From NCBI GenBank assembly GCA_037974965.1, contig JBBPFI010000003.1, forward strand, positions 1,984,001 through 2,048,000: a stretch of DNA of 64,000 nucleotides, written 5' to 3'. The DNA comes from Dacryopinax spathularia. Taxonomy: Eukaryota > Basidiomycota > Dacrymycetes > Dacrymycetales > Dacrymycetaceae. Position numbers and translations under genes: made by a program. This document shows positions 24,159 to 35,464 of this stretch, one piece after another (within the stretch, counting starts at the first letter, position 1; each line of letters starts with the position of its first letter). The notes beneath the pieces are model-generated. The model worked only from the letters and a program-made list of their open reading frames with translations, made no database searches and was not told where the DNA came from.

Positions 24159-24280
24159 CGCCTAACGGAAGCAGAAAAGGACCCTATATTGAAACTCAGC
24201 TTGTCCGGCGCGTCTGGTGTCCGCCGGACACCGGACACGCTGGACAAAAGTTCACGTTACCTGTATGTTCTCACAGGTGG

Positions 24281-25527
24281 GTCTTACGTCGTTGTCAGAT
24301 GTGGCGGGGCCGCATGCGCCCCCTTCCTGAGCGGCAGATGCACATTGCGAGCGGGCCGGATGATCAAATCGTAATCAGATTACTCCTTATGAATCCAGAC
24401 TCTCACGCTCGATCCGCCAAGCACAAGGAGCCAAAAAATGGAGGGCGGTGCAGATGCTGTAAGGGTGGATGGGAGGACGAAAGAGGGTGGTACGATTTCC
24501 GATCGGCCTTTCGGGATCTCGCGTGTACCACCGGTCGGACTGAATTGGAATCTGACGATGAGCGAGACATTCGGTGAGAAGGGCGATAGTGGAGGAATAC
24601 TGAACTGACCCGTACAAGCCTAACCTTTTGGTGGCTAGTAGTGCTGCCCCAAAACTGCCTGTCCCAGACTTGTCGACAGCTGCTCAGACGATACTTTGCC
24701 TCGTTCGCTGGCAGTAGCAAGAGGATGAGGGATTTTGGCTGTCTCCACTGCCACTGCAACGGCACCCGGCGTCGGTACCGGGATCATTGGTCCCCCGATC
24801 ACTCGTTGGAGAACCCTGTGGGCAACGACGATCAGCGTGGTCCCTCACTTCTCTTCCCATTCAATCCATCCCTTGTTGGGAGCAAACGAAAACCAGACCA
24901 ATGTCTGCACAGTACCGGTCTGTTTCGGGTCTCGCGGTCTTTTTACCTTCACCAGCTGCTTGTCTCGTCCTTAGCGGGTCAGGCGCGGTGGATTGAATAC
25001 ATCTCTGCTTCCTGGGAAGTGCCGAACAGGGCGCCCCTGGCCCGGCATCTCGCAATCCGCACCGACATCCACCTGCTTCTTTTCCAGAAGTTTTAGCTCC
25101 CATCGGATAAGATAGGGCGGAGCGGATCTAAATTCAGGGCGCCGTGAAGCTGTCATTCTTGGACCTGGCGAATGTGTACGATTGATCGGACGGACTCGTG
25201 GAGCTTTGCCAATTGGCTAGTTCAATGTGGACGCCGGTCGGAGTACTTGCGGCGCATGACGAATGGAGAACATCAATGAGCCGCCGAAGGCTTCCGGCCT
25301 CCCCATCGGCTGCTCCTCTTGGGCGCGAGGGCTTCAATCCAACTTTCCCTACACGTGCGATAGGTCGGCAGTATGGGCCTCTCTCTGCTTCTGTATGGGG
25401 ACCCTCCGAGGCCACCTACTGGTCTAGAAGGCATAAATAAGTGCGCTCCTCCGCATGGCAATCTGACCAGGTTTTCCCCTTCTCTCTTCCCCCTCACTTC
25501 AGGCTCGTCTCATATTCAGGTGCGCTA
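24281..25527. other. gene-poor region upstream of the b561 gene
   Basis: No recognisable gene on either strand. The region 25521-25580 looks like a 5' UTR intron (GTGCGC donor, GCTCAC branch-like word, GTAG acceptor) of the gene that starts at 25612. Confidence 0.4.
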
Positions 25528-25611
25528 ATGGTCAGCGTGTTGAAGCGGTTGCTCACACTTGCCCTCTTATGTGTCCGTAGTCACGAATCTCACGAACCTT
25601 CCTCCACAAAC

Positions 25612-26385
25612 ATGCCGCACAACAACAAATTCTTCGACTTGCACGACAAGCTTGAGATCGCCCACGGTACGCGGGCCGACGTGTCACCTGCTGTCCTGAC
25701 TGACCTCCTGCGCCCTAGGCACGCTCGCATCCTTCTGCGCTTTCTTTCTCATCCCGGCCGCCCTTTTCTCAGCACGCTATATGCGCAAGAACCCCATTTG
25801 GTTCAAGATTCACTGGATAATCAATGTCGCGGTCACCCTCATCATGACGGCGGTGTTCGTTATGGGCGTCATGTCAATCCATGGTAACCAGATCGGCGGC
25901 AAGAAATCGGACACCCACCACCGCTTCGGCCTCGTCGCCTTCCTGCTTATCCTCTTGCAATCCATCGGCGGTGTCATCGTCCATTTCACCCGGGCCGGGG
26001 GCCCTCCTCCTGGTCTTCCTGCGCCTGGCAAGCACTGGTCCCGCTATTTCCACGCGTTCATGGGGATCTGTGTAGCGGGAACCCTATTTGCGGCAATCTA
26101 CTCGGGTACGTGAGTTGGCTCGGGACCTCGAATACCGCTGAACGGTCCTCGCCAGGCCTCGACCGTGAGTGGCCGAAGAGCTCAGACACGGGAACGGGAA
26201 CACCCAACGCTGTGCGAATTGTCTTCTGGATCATGTTGGCACTCCTGGCCATCGCATACTTCGTGGGATTCTACATCAGGCGAGGAACATTCAAGGGCAA
26301 GGCGGTGGAGAGAAATGCCGATGCACAAGGCTCCGAGGAGTCCGTCGCGGAAGAGAAGGACAAGGAGGCCTTGGCAGCCGCGTAG
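25612..26385 (+). CDS. cytochrome b561-type transmembrane protein
   Basis: Predicted transmembrane electron carrier of the cytochrome b561/ferric-reductase-like group. Splicing CAC G|GC joins DKLEIAHG to TLASFCAFFLIPAALFSARY. Five hydrophobic spans follow in order: LASFCAFFLIPAALFSA, WIINVAVTLIMTAVFVMG, FGLVAFLLILLQSIGGVIV, FMGICVAGTLFAAIYSG and IVFWIMLALLAIAYFVGFYI. Histidines likely to bind heme sit in IAHG, KIHWIINV, DTHHRFGL and YFHAFMG. A second intron follows IYSG and leads into LDREWPKSSD. The C-terminal tail is charged (EESVAEEKDKEALAAA). No DOMON domain precedes it. An upstream ATG at 25528 would add a hydrophobic leader, but that stretch looks like an intron. Confidence 0.75.
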
Positions 26386-27235
26386 GTGCGCGAGCCGTGG
26401 ACCAATTTCTCCGTCGTGTTTGCATTTTTTTTAAATTGGGGTTTATCTTTCTACGGTACACGACAGTGACAATGAAAATGCTATGTTGATCGCAAGTTGA
26501 TATCGTGCTGTTCGGTTGACTTCCCATTTCTATGCCCTGGTTTAGCCAGTGTGGGCCTGGGTCTCCGAGAGCGACTCCATTCGCTGCAGACCAAAACACG
26601 ATCGCGTTCCGATGATGACTAGTAGCTCTAGCCCCGCCAACTGATCCGTCAGAGCCCTGGATGGCATTGTGCAACCACTCGAGGAATGAGCTATAATTGG
26701 GGCGAGGCACCTCGTGCCAGCTGAGAGTCGAGCCCGATCACACCGCTGCTGATGACGATCATCTTCTCCGGTAGCTTCTCCTGCTCCAGACCACCGATGG
26801 AACTGACGAGCAAACGATCTGCTCTTGTCGATTCGATGCCAGAGAACGGGGCGACCTCAAAGACAGTTGTGATGATAGCGCTTTCTAGCGTCGATCAAAG
26901 AACCAGTACCCTAATCCAGTCGATATTACGTCTCTTCGTAGAGGAGCCGACCGCCTACTGCCTTCGCTTTGAGCATTTCGGGGAGGTTTAAGGAGACCTC
27001 GCGTAGTGAGGAATGGAAGACCGTTAGTCCCGGTTCCAGTACGATGAAGTGGCTCTACAGAGCCGGGATACACTTTCCACCACGCGGTTGTTCATATCAC
27101 GCTGATCTGCAGCGTTCGCTTGCGAGCTGTTCAGCATAGCCTTGAAGGGGATGCAGTCAAAACTCTAGCATGTACCGTGTAAGGCTTCGTCCTTCTCGAT
27201 GCAAGCCGTCTGGAGGTGTCTAACCAAGCCATACG
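26386..27235. other. convergent intergenic region
   Basis: About 850 bp between the 3' ends of the b561 gene and the kinase. No supported gene. Confidence 0.4.
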
Positions 27236-28817
27236 TCAAGGAACGCTCGTGGGCTGAAGCCATACATCGTCCAGGAGCTCTGATGCCGTGGCCCTGCGCC
27301 GAGGGTCAAGATGGAGCATCCGTCCTAAAAACCGTGTGAATTGCTTCACAGACTCGGGCGACAAGTGCTGTGGACCATGTTCTTCCATAAACCGTTGCAA
27401 GCTGTAGTCCTGAACCTTGATATTGAGTCGTCTGAGTGACCAAGCATGATCTCCACGCATGTCAGAGATTCGTCGCTCGGTACGGAGAGGACGTCGCACC
27501 AGGACCTTCGGTGAGGAAGTCTCTCCCCCTTTTGCCGTCAACGATAAGATTCTGGGGTAGTTCTCCCAGCAACATCATCATCTGAGCAAGCATTTCTTCC
27601 TCCGCGCTGACCCTTGGCGTTCTCTCCAGGGCAAACCGAGGATCAATCATGTGTCTTCCCGTCCAAGCGCTGAAAATCTGGTTGCGATTTAGTAAGCATG
27701 CCGATGTGGAAGCGAGGTATACGAACAACAAGGGCCGCAGCCCATATCTCTGCAGACGTATCCCACTCATTGCCTAAAATGATCTCGGGCGCTTGAAGCG
27801 GCAATGGCTCTATCGAGGGTACCTGGGGCTTTTGGAAAATGTCGACGCCTACCCAGCATGGTTAGGAGGCGGTCATTTAAAGGCAAGAGGGGAGGCAGGG
27901 TACTGACAGGAGCCAAAATCCGCGAGCTTGATTCGCAAGGGAAAGCTCATGGTGGTATAGGTCTCCATAGACAGCCGATGGGTTCTGACGATGTGTGTTG
28001 GGCATCCAGGAGCAGCGCTGCTCGTGGGAAACAGAGTTGGTGGATCACTTTGCAAAGCGTTTTTGACGAACAAAAGGTTGTCGGAATCTTTGCCAAAGGG
28101 AAGACAAGCATGGATGTTGTCGAGCTTCAAATCTACGATGTGTCTATTAGACCAATCCCATTGACTGCAGAATTAGGCAAGCTACCTCCGTGGACCATTT
28201 GGCAACACCTATGCAGAAAGTCTAATCCACGTAATATTTGAAGAGCAATTGACTTGGCCTGGCTTTCAGCTAGATCTTTGGAGCCGTGCGCCAAGCGGAA
28301 GGCATGGAGACTGGGGCCAAGGAGCTCCGTTATGAGGCACAGATGAGTACCGTTTGGACCTCCTCGATGTTGGAAATGATACAAGGGCGGAGCTAGATAG
28401 TTGTCCCAGCCAATTGCACCCGGCGATCGAGCAGTCAGTTTGCTTTCAAGGTTCTCCTCGCGCCGCAAACCTCTTGAGCTGTCTTCAGCCGTAAGGATTT
28501 TCAAGGCCACGTAGCGCCTATCCCTGCAGATTGGTCAGAACGCCAATCTCGGCACCCCAATTGGAGTGTATCAACTGCAGATCATGAGCTAGCCAAACGG
28601 TAGAGCTCCCACCCCATCCCAGTTTGTCGAGCACTTCGAAACGTCCTCCATCGAATGCATCCCCTAGCGAAACGGGATGATAACCGCCAGGCTTGTATGC
28701 TTCAATTGGCTCCTCCAGTCGAAGCCAGGTCGGAGCGACGGGAGAATATGTCCTAGCCACCCGCTGAGCATGTAAGGATGCAGTCAAATGAGCCCACAGT
28801 TGACTGAGTCTTCCCAT
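27236..28817 (-). CDS. SRPK-like serine/threonine protein kinase
   Basis: Protein kinase of the SRPK-like group that is expanded in basidiomycetes. The lead YKPGGYHPVSLGDAFDGGRF is the typical SRPK entry, followed by the glycine loop KLGWGGSSTVWLAHD. An intron precedes VALKILTAEDS, which has the ATP-binding lysine. ITELLGPSLHAFR and ALQILRGLDFLH follow. Splicing GGA G|AT gives MVHGDLKLDNI, with the catalytic aspartate. An insert containing NLLFVKNALQSDPPTLFP separates this from LADFGSC, and QAPEIILGNEWDTSAEIWA is the APE region. The C-lobe ends FLGRMLHLDPRRRATASELL. The catalytic residues are present, so it is probably active. The start MGRLSQLWAHL at 28817 is the nearest ATG before the domain and could lie further upstream. 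Target unknown. Confidence 0.85.
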
Positions 28818-29404
28818 CTTTGGCCAGTTGGGCGTACTGATGTGCACGGCAACACAGCAGGTTGTCTCAACTATCCGTCCTGCCGCACTGCCACTGGCCA
28901 GGGACCCCTTTCCGAATAATTCTAACAGCGGGCGTAGTCCGGCGAAGGGCTCTACCGAAACACAGTCTTCGCATTGGGTATGGGACTTTACCCTGTAAGA
29001 GCGGATTTCACGTAGACACACGTGAAAGGGCGGCTTCGGCACCTAGGACTTGAACTTGAGCCTCATGGTGGTCGATCGAGGGAAGTAGGATTGCTGGACT
29101 CGTTAGGGAAAGCGGAGGTTCTAAGAAGCGGTCGCGTGCGACTGTCTTCACCACCCCGAGTACTTCTTCTACCGACCGGTTCTGGTCTGCATGGTTGTAA
29201 GCGCTCGTCGGAACATTCTTCGTGCAATGTTTGAAATGATAACATTCAAGTCAGAGGCGATCGAACGGCCATACAAACGGCGAGAAGCTACCGGGGCCAG
29301 TTAGATACTGCTGCCGACCGCCCCATCGTCTCGGCCCAGTGAATGCGGCGCTTATGCATGTTCCGTCGCACCACAATATCATGCTTGCGCCTGGTCTCTT
29401 TCGC
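28818..29404. other. upstream of the kinase, no gene seen
   Basis: No supported gene. A plus-strand frame opens at 29343 with a hydrophobic stretch and a GGTAAGT donor-like site near 29450, but it lies opposite the candidate small gene and has no recognisable continuation. Confidence 0.35.
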
Positions 29405-29782
29405 CTACTCTTCTTCCGTGATCATCGTATGGACCGCGCTCGTCGGTTGCGGTAAGTTCACTGTTCTCTGTGAGAAAGTTGCTCTTGATCTGCACACTCT
29501 CGATGAGCACGCCCGGCATCCCGCGTTGGCCATTCCATTACCTCGTTATCCGGTCTCGGTCCTTTTTCCTTGATTGGGTCAGAGAGCGCTGGAGCAACTT
29601 CCTGTATGCATGATGTGAGAACCCGGAATAGGTCAGGACATCAGCATGTGTACCTGCGTGGCGGGCGCATCAGGTCGAATGGCGGCATCATCGTCGTACG
29701 TTGGTCCGGCACCATCCGTTGTGCTCTTCAGCCGCTCGGCCTCAGTAGTGGACAGATGCGTCTGCGGCCCCAAGGTAGACAT
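29405..29782 (-). CDS. possible small gene, unknown function
   Basis: Three short open segments join in phase 0 through two GT-AG introns. Exon 1 begins MSTLGPQTHLSTTEAERLKS and ends DAPATQ. A 52-nt intron (GTACAC...ATACAG) leads to EVAPALSDPIKEKGPRPDNE. An intron of about 75 nt leads to RTVNLPQPTSAVHTMITEEE and TAG. The product would be 83 residues, hydrophilic, acidic and rich in Thr and Pro, with no membrane span or known domain. I do not recognise it. Support is only the clean splicing and composition, so it could be chance. Confidence 0.35.
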
Positions 29783-30895
29783 GGTAGTATGGTGCAGATG
29801 TGCTAGAGACACGAATTGCATTAAATACTAGTTCCACATCGGTCTGATTCCACCTGGTGACGTCACGTAGCCGAGCCTGGTCATCGCGCTTCTCAGTGTC
29901 AGTCCATTGCTGACAGATCCAAGCCATCTCACATTCAGCCTTCCTTCCACGCATGACAGAGCCCACTCGTTGTGCTCTTCCCAGTCTCCCAATCTTCGAA
30001 TCTCAAGGACTGAGGGCATTTGCTCAGACAACACCGGCACACTTGAAGCGTGTCGGTCCTGTCTGACTGAGTGCGAAGAAAGGCACTCTGGCTCAGCAAA
30101 TAACGGTTGTAAGTGGGTAAGTTCACCGAAGGAGCCTCTTTTATTGGATCTTAAGGGCGGGGAATGGATGGCCGGCCGTATCTTGTCGTTTGAACTCCTT
30201 TGACTTTCGAGCTGCGCCATTGACGGCACATCCCTTTACCCCAGCTGTGCCTTCCTGGGGGAAAGGACATGGTATAAAGAGGGCTTACGAGCTATCGTAG
30301 CGTGCAACGCAGCGACAACGACCTTCCAACTCGAGCGCGACGGGAGCACTCATCGTTGCTGCCGCACACTTGTGGAAGGTGCGCAGTACTTCCATTTTCG
30401 GCACGAATTTAGACGCTCCTCCCCCCCCCCGACAATTGACACGGAGAGAGTTCGCCTTCTGCACTTTCATCGTGGATAGCGACGAGTAAAGGCTGGTGTA
30501 CCCGTTCACGCTGCTTGAAGGGGACGAAGGGGGAGCCACCGCTCCGCACAATGGGCTCCGGGGGATAGAGACCCATTAGACACGCTGCACGTGGCGTGCA
30601 TTATTTGGGAGGGTCAGGTGACGACTTTGACAATGAGGCTACTCCACACACCCTCAAAAAGGCAGTTCACCCTCTGAACCGCACATCATTCAGGGCTGAC
30701 CGTGTGATTATCGCTTATCGGGAGCGCCGTACTAGTCCTGCATGGCTGGTGTAGGCGTTTGGCCAGGTGTCCCGTTCTGTCGGATGCACATTACCACGAC
30801 ACCGGGTATTAGCTCTCGTCCCGGGACACGGAGACAGTATAAGTAGCAACACGGACAGAAAGGAGCGGTGATACCCCTCTCGAGTCCCCAATCTA
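29783..30895. other. intergenic, upstream of P450-4
   Basis: No supported gene. A run of more than ten C residues lies at about 30420. A TATA-like TATAAAG lies near 30272 with no gene assigned to it. Confidence 0.4.
30838..30845 (+). promoter_or_regulatory. TATA box for P450-4
   Basis: TATAAGTA, 51-58 bp upstream of the start codon. Confidence 0.5.
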
Positions 30896-32501
30896 ATGTC
30901 CTATCTCATTATCCTTGCTGGTGGTGCGGTTGCCCTTCTGCTGGTCCTTGCGCGTAACCTCTACTATGTCGCAAGTCGTCAGGCACAACTCCCACCTGGT
31001 CCAGCTGGCCTCCCTCTTATTGGCAACCTCCTGCAAATACCGAAAGAGAACCGACATCTGGTCTATGGCGAGCTCTCCAAGATATATGGGGACATTATGT
31101 CCTTTTCCTTGTTCGGAAAAACTCTGATCGTCCTGAATTCCCGGCAAGCTGTCGTCGACGTATTGGAAAGGAAAGCCGCGGCGAGCGCAGGTCGACCTCA
31201 GATCGTTTTCGGTGGCGAGTTGTAGGTGAAGGACTTGGATGCGAGAGCCTGTCTGACCAGAACCTAAAAGGGTCGGGATGGCTAGACTGCCAACGCTTAC
31301 AAGCGACATGGCGCTGCATCGCCAGTATCGCCGCCTTTACGCCAAGGCATTGAATAGCTCTGCGTGTCAGACCTACTGGCCCATCCAGATGAGGGAGATG
31401 CGCCGCACTGTCTTGGCGATGTTAGAGGGGTACAGTGAATCGATGGATCCCTTAAAGCAAGGAGTTGCCAGCATCATTTCTGAGGTGGTCTACGGATACC
31501 AGGTCACTGGTCCAAACGACCCGTTCTTAGCGAGGGCGCGGGAGGTTCTGTCTATATTTGAGCGGGGTGAGGATACTGGCTATCATAAACAGCTGACCTT
31601 TGACGATATTCCCAGTCATTCGTCCTGGGGCATTCCTCGTGGATCTCCTTCCTTGGCTGAAGTACGTCCCAGAATGGGTCCCAGGCGCCGGATTCCAGAG
31701 GCTCGCCCGCAAGTGGCGTGGAAGAACAGAGGAGCTGCGTCAGGCCCAATTGGAGAGGGTACAACGCGACATGGCAGCAGGTGTTGCCAAGCCAAGCTAC
31801 GTGTCGAACCTTCTTTCCAACCCTGAAAAGGCTTCGGGCATGGAATATGCGGAACTTGTTGATCGGGTGAAGTGGAGTGCTGGCACCATGTCAGTTTGGG
31901 TTTCTCTGTCAGTTCTTGCTGATCAGCTCACTTTGACAAGGTACGGTGCAGGCTTCGACACCACACTCGTCACAATGCAAAATTTCATCGTAGCAATGCT
32001 CCTCTTTCCTGAAGCACAGACACGCGCACAGGCAGAAATCGATCGTGTTGTTGGAAGGGACCGTCTGCCAGAGCTGGGAGATAGATCGCGTCTCCCGTTC
32101 TGCCAGGCGATTGTCCAGGAAACATTGCGCTATCGGCCGGCTGTTCCACTGGGAATACCGCATGCCATGATGCAAGGTTGGAAATCCAAATCCTGCCCGT
32201 CAAAGTATGCTGACGCAATCCCATGAGCGCAGATGAAGTATACAGTGGCTATCGCTTACCAAGAGGAGCGACAATAATTGGCAACATATGGGCACTCGCT
32301 CACGACCCGGCCATATACCCAGATCCGATGGAGTTCATGCCCGAGCGCTTCCTAGCCAAGGACGGGACGGTCGTTGATGGTGGACGTGAGGCGTTCGGAT
32401 TTGGTAGACGCCGCTGTCCCGGACAAGACCTGGCGGAAAACTCGGTATTTGCCTTCGTGACCACTCTATTATGGGCCGCAAACGTACAACGGCAGCTCTG
32501 A
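30896..32501 (+). CDS. cytochrome P450 (P450-4), C-terminus apparently shortened
   Basis: Microsomal P450 with an anchor (MSYLIILAGGAVALLLVL), the hinge LPPGPAGLPLIGN, the C-helix segment SDMALHRQYRRLYAKALN, and LKYVPEWVPGAGFQRLARKW. An intron splits the I-helix, and joining gives WSAGTMYGAGFDTTLV. Further on are RAQAEIDRVVGRDRLPEL, the ExxR motif in VQETLRYRPAVP, the junction Q|DEVYSGYRLPRGATI, FMPERFLAKDG, and the heme loop FGFGRRRCPGQDLAEN. The frame stops at TTLLWAANVQRQL, about 28 residues past the heme loop. Sister genes here run some 40 residues further, to a PRFPG tail. No such tail was found downstream, although a different frame reads SSEFRGVVEYETGQV. The catalytic core is complete, but the gene may be decaying or may carry a sequencing error. 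Confidence 0.8.
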
Positions 32502-33499
32502 ATTCCGTGGCGTGGTGGAGTACGAGACGGGCCAGGTCAAGTAAGCAGCATTCCAGCAAGCATAAGCAGGATTACTGAACGATTGTTAAGCCGACCGACG
32601 AACGTGCCATGCAAGCTTTCACCTCGCTCGGGCCAGACGGTCGAATTGCTGAGAGCGTCGTTATCCGACTGAAAGGGCATATTCCATTCCTTGGGGTGGC
32701 GGATGATACACTTGATCGTATTCTTCTTTGTATACCGAAAAGGGTTTCACATGCTTGTTGTACAGTAGTTCTGGGATGGGAGGAACCGATCCGTGTAAAC
32801 CCCACTTTCAGCATATCCCGCAGCCATTCTACATGACGGACGTCGACTATTGCCCCTAATACCGGGTGATGATAGTCCGGTCGGTGTCCGGTATGGTGGT
32901 GGCTGGCTCAGAGATTGGCTTGAAGGCAAGGGTCGCACAGCTCGAATAGAAAAGGTCTTGCCGAGGAGTTTCGGCTTTGATTAGGCATTCACCGGAGCTG
33001 CGTGTCCGCCCATTCAGATGTGACACGATTCGTCCGGTTTGGCCAAAAGGTTTGCGGAGTGCGGCTGCTCGTCCCCTAAGTATTTGAATGTCGTCTCAAT
33101 GCAGCTCGATCTTGCGTTGCAAGCGGCAAAGAAGTGACTGCGCCAAGAGGTTTCGCGCGTTCCTCTGCGCCGGTCCAAGTGTGCACGTGCATCGCCCGAT
33201 ATGAGCACTGCCACGTCTCAATCGGGCATACCAAAGCGGTGGGTGGTCCCACGCTTTGACCAGGTTAGGACCAAGCGCGCGAAGCTCTTCTATACAACCA
33301 TGTCTTGCTATGCCGGTAACGCAAAGCTTTTTCTGAAGCCGGGAGCGGACCTCCGTTGTGTAACATCGCTGGTGTCACATCTTAAGAAGCGTTTCAAGGG
33401 CGGGTCATCCAGCTAAGATAAGCTTGTATACCATTCACCAGTTCGCCATGCGCGCGCACAAAGCGTCTTATTCTAGCTGCCACCGCCTCACACAGATAC
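32502..33499. other. intergenic between P450-4 and P450-5
   Basis: About 1 kb without a supported gene. A frame at 32609-32836 has no P450-tail motif. Confidence 0.4.
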
Positions 33500-33507
33500 C
33501 TATATCT
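33500..33507 (+). promoter_or_regulatory. TATA-like box for P450-5
   Basis: CTATATCT, 39-46 bp upstream of the ATG at 33546. Confidence 0.4.
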
Positions 33508-33545
33508 TGCGACAAGGTCACTTCGTCTAGCGAGGACGCAACGTC

Positions 33546-35464
33546 ATGACTTTCTCTGGATCTGTCTCTTGGAGCTTTGTGGCAGTTTGCCTCGCAGCTC
33601 TCGTGCTTGCCACACTAATACGGCAATGGAACAAGGCGCGCCATCTCCCACCTGGTCCCAGTCAATTTCCGGGACTGGGTATCGTTCGGCCCCCTCATGA
33701 CTATCTTGAAGCTTTCAAGGAGTGGGCCGACACATACGGTGACGTCATGGTTGTGAAGATATTTGGTATGCCCATCGTCGTGCTGAACAGCAGGCGGGCG
33801 GTGTCCGAGCTCCTCGAGAAACGAGCGGGCTTGACTTCTGGACGACCAAAGCAGATCATGTCGCACGATATGTATGTACACTTCTGCCTGCCGTGTCCCT
33901 ATACCTGACCGCTAGACAGGGTCGGCCTTGAGCCCGATCCGGGCCAGACGAGCGATTCTAAGATGCACAAGGCAGGTCGCCCAGCAGAACGAGCCGCGCT
34001 ATCATATTAATACAGTCACCCATGATAGGAGTATCGACGAATGTTCGCAACGGCGCTCAGTCCCCGAGCTGTACAGGCGTATGGAGCGCTTCAGGCACAG
34101 CAGTTCCGCCAGTTAGCACTTGATTTGCTTACTGCGCCACAAGATTATATGAATGCAATGAAAAGGTCCGTCCATCTCTATTGCATCGAACGTGACGCTG
34201 AACCGACGGCAGAGCGGTCTCAGCGGTTGCTTACCGTGTAGCGTACGGGTACGAGATGAAAGGACCAGATGATCCGATGTTCGATGCGGCAGAGCAGGCC
34301 TTCCGGATCCTGGAGTTCGGTGAGTCTGCTACGATATATCACTGCCAACATATGCTGAACGATGCTCAAGTTCTGGGCCCGCCGTCCGTGATAGTCGATG
34401 CTTTCCCCTTCTGTGAGCCTCCTCATATGCGCATACTTGGCTTGCCGTAACCATCCCGCAGTGAAGTACGTTCCGGACTGGTTGCCAGGGGGCTTGTGGA
34501 ACCGCCGTGCCAAGGAGTACAAGGAATTTTTCACGGAGGCTCGTGAAACGCCATTCAGCTGGGTGGAACACGACATCGTACGTCACATATTCGGGGATAA
34601 GCCGACCTAGGCTAATAATATCATAGGCCACCGGCACCGAGAAGCCTTCATTCACCGCTGCTCTTCTTGAAGAAAACACTTATGACAAAGAACGCATCAA
34701 ATGGGCAGCAGCCGCCATTCACCTGGCAGGGTCCGATACCAGCACAGCAGCGGTGCACACGTTCCTCGCAACAATGGTCCTTCACCCAGAGGTCCAGCTG
34801 AAGGCGCAAGAAGAGCTGGACAGGGTGATTGGTCGCGAGAAGCCGCCTACCGTCGCGGACCGCGAACGGTTGCCTTACTGCTGGGCTGTGGTGCAGGAGG
34901 CGCTCAGATGGCATCCCGTTTCACCATTTGCACTTCTTCATCAAATGGGCAAAGAAGAGACGTACGAGGGCTACGTCATTCCCGAAGGTTCGAAGCTCAT
35001 GATAAACGTCTGGTATGGCCCGCTTCCTCCACGGCACGCTTTTGAACAACATGGACTAATGTAATTTCAGGGCGCTGTCACGAGACGAGCGCGATTTCCC
35101 CGATGCATCGACCTTCCGACCTGAACGCTATCTCCCTGGTTCTTCCTACGCAGACCCCGAGGCAGTGCGAGCCACAATGGGTTTCGGCTACGGACACAGG
35201 CGCTGTCCTGGTCAGCATCTGGCCGAGGCTAACATTTTTACTGCTGCGGTCACTTTGCTATGGGCGCTTCGCCTCGAGTTGAAACCTGGAGCGAGAATTG
35301 ACTGGTCGAAGCATATTGGCGTACAGTGAGTTGCCCCGTGCTTGCGTCGCACTCTGGAGGAATGTGGCTAACGTTGGCACAGTCGCCCGAAAGACTTCCC
35401 GATACGAGCTGAGCCACGCTTCCCGGGTGTGGCTGAGATTCTGCAGGGCGCGTTGGCGGAGTAG
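33546..35464 (+). CDS. cytochrome P450 (P450-5)
   Basis: Microsomal P450. The N-terminal anchor contains WSFVAVCLAALVLATLI, and the hinge is LPPGPSQFPGLG. Next are EWADTYGDVMVVKIFGMPIV, the C-helix region MHK/EYRRMFATALSPRAVQAY, and YVPDWLPGGLWNRRAKEY. The I-helix is AAAIHLAGSDTSTAAVHTF, the ExxR motif lies in VQEALRWHPVSPF, and TFRPERYLPG precedes the heme loop FGYGHRRCPGQHLAEA. It ends RAEPRFPGVAEILQGALAE. The junction between MHK and EYRRMF requires a GC-AG intron at 33972-34028 (57 nt, donor AAG|GCAGGT), since sister P450s read LHKQYRRLF or LHRQYRRLY at the same place. All key residues are present, so it looks functional. It sits in tandem after P450-4 and before a flavin monooxygenase. 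Substrate unknown. Confidence 0.9.

Larger units (their letters stand above)
23702..24280. mobile_element. MITE-like element with imperfect terminal inverted repeats and internal palindromes
   Basis: Bases 23711-23765, compared with the reverse complement of 24216-24270, match at 39 of 55 positions by my ungapped count, including the shared blocks ACAT-CAGGT, GTCC-GCGTG and GTCCGGC. Between these arms lie about 450 bp of AT-rich sequence holding three strong palindromes and no transposase frame. This fits a non-autonomous, terminal-inverted-repeat DNA transposon. The exact ends and a target-site duplication could not be fixed; CAGGTG at each edge may be part of the termini. Confidence 0.5.

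Noticed and set aside
29828-30229. 133-codon minus-strand open frame
   Set aside because: No start context, domain, splice continuation or codon pattern supports it.
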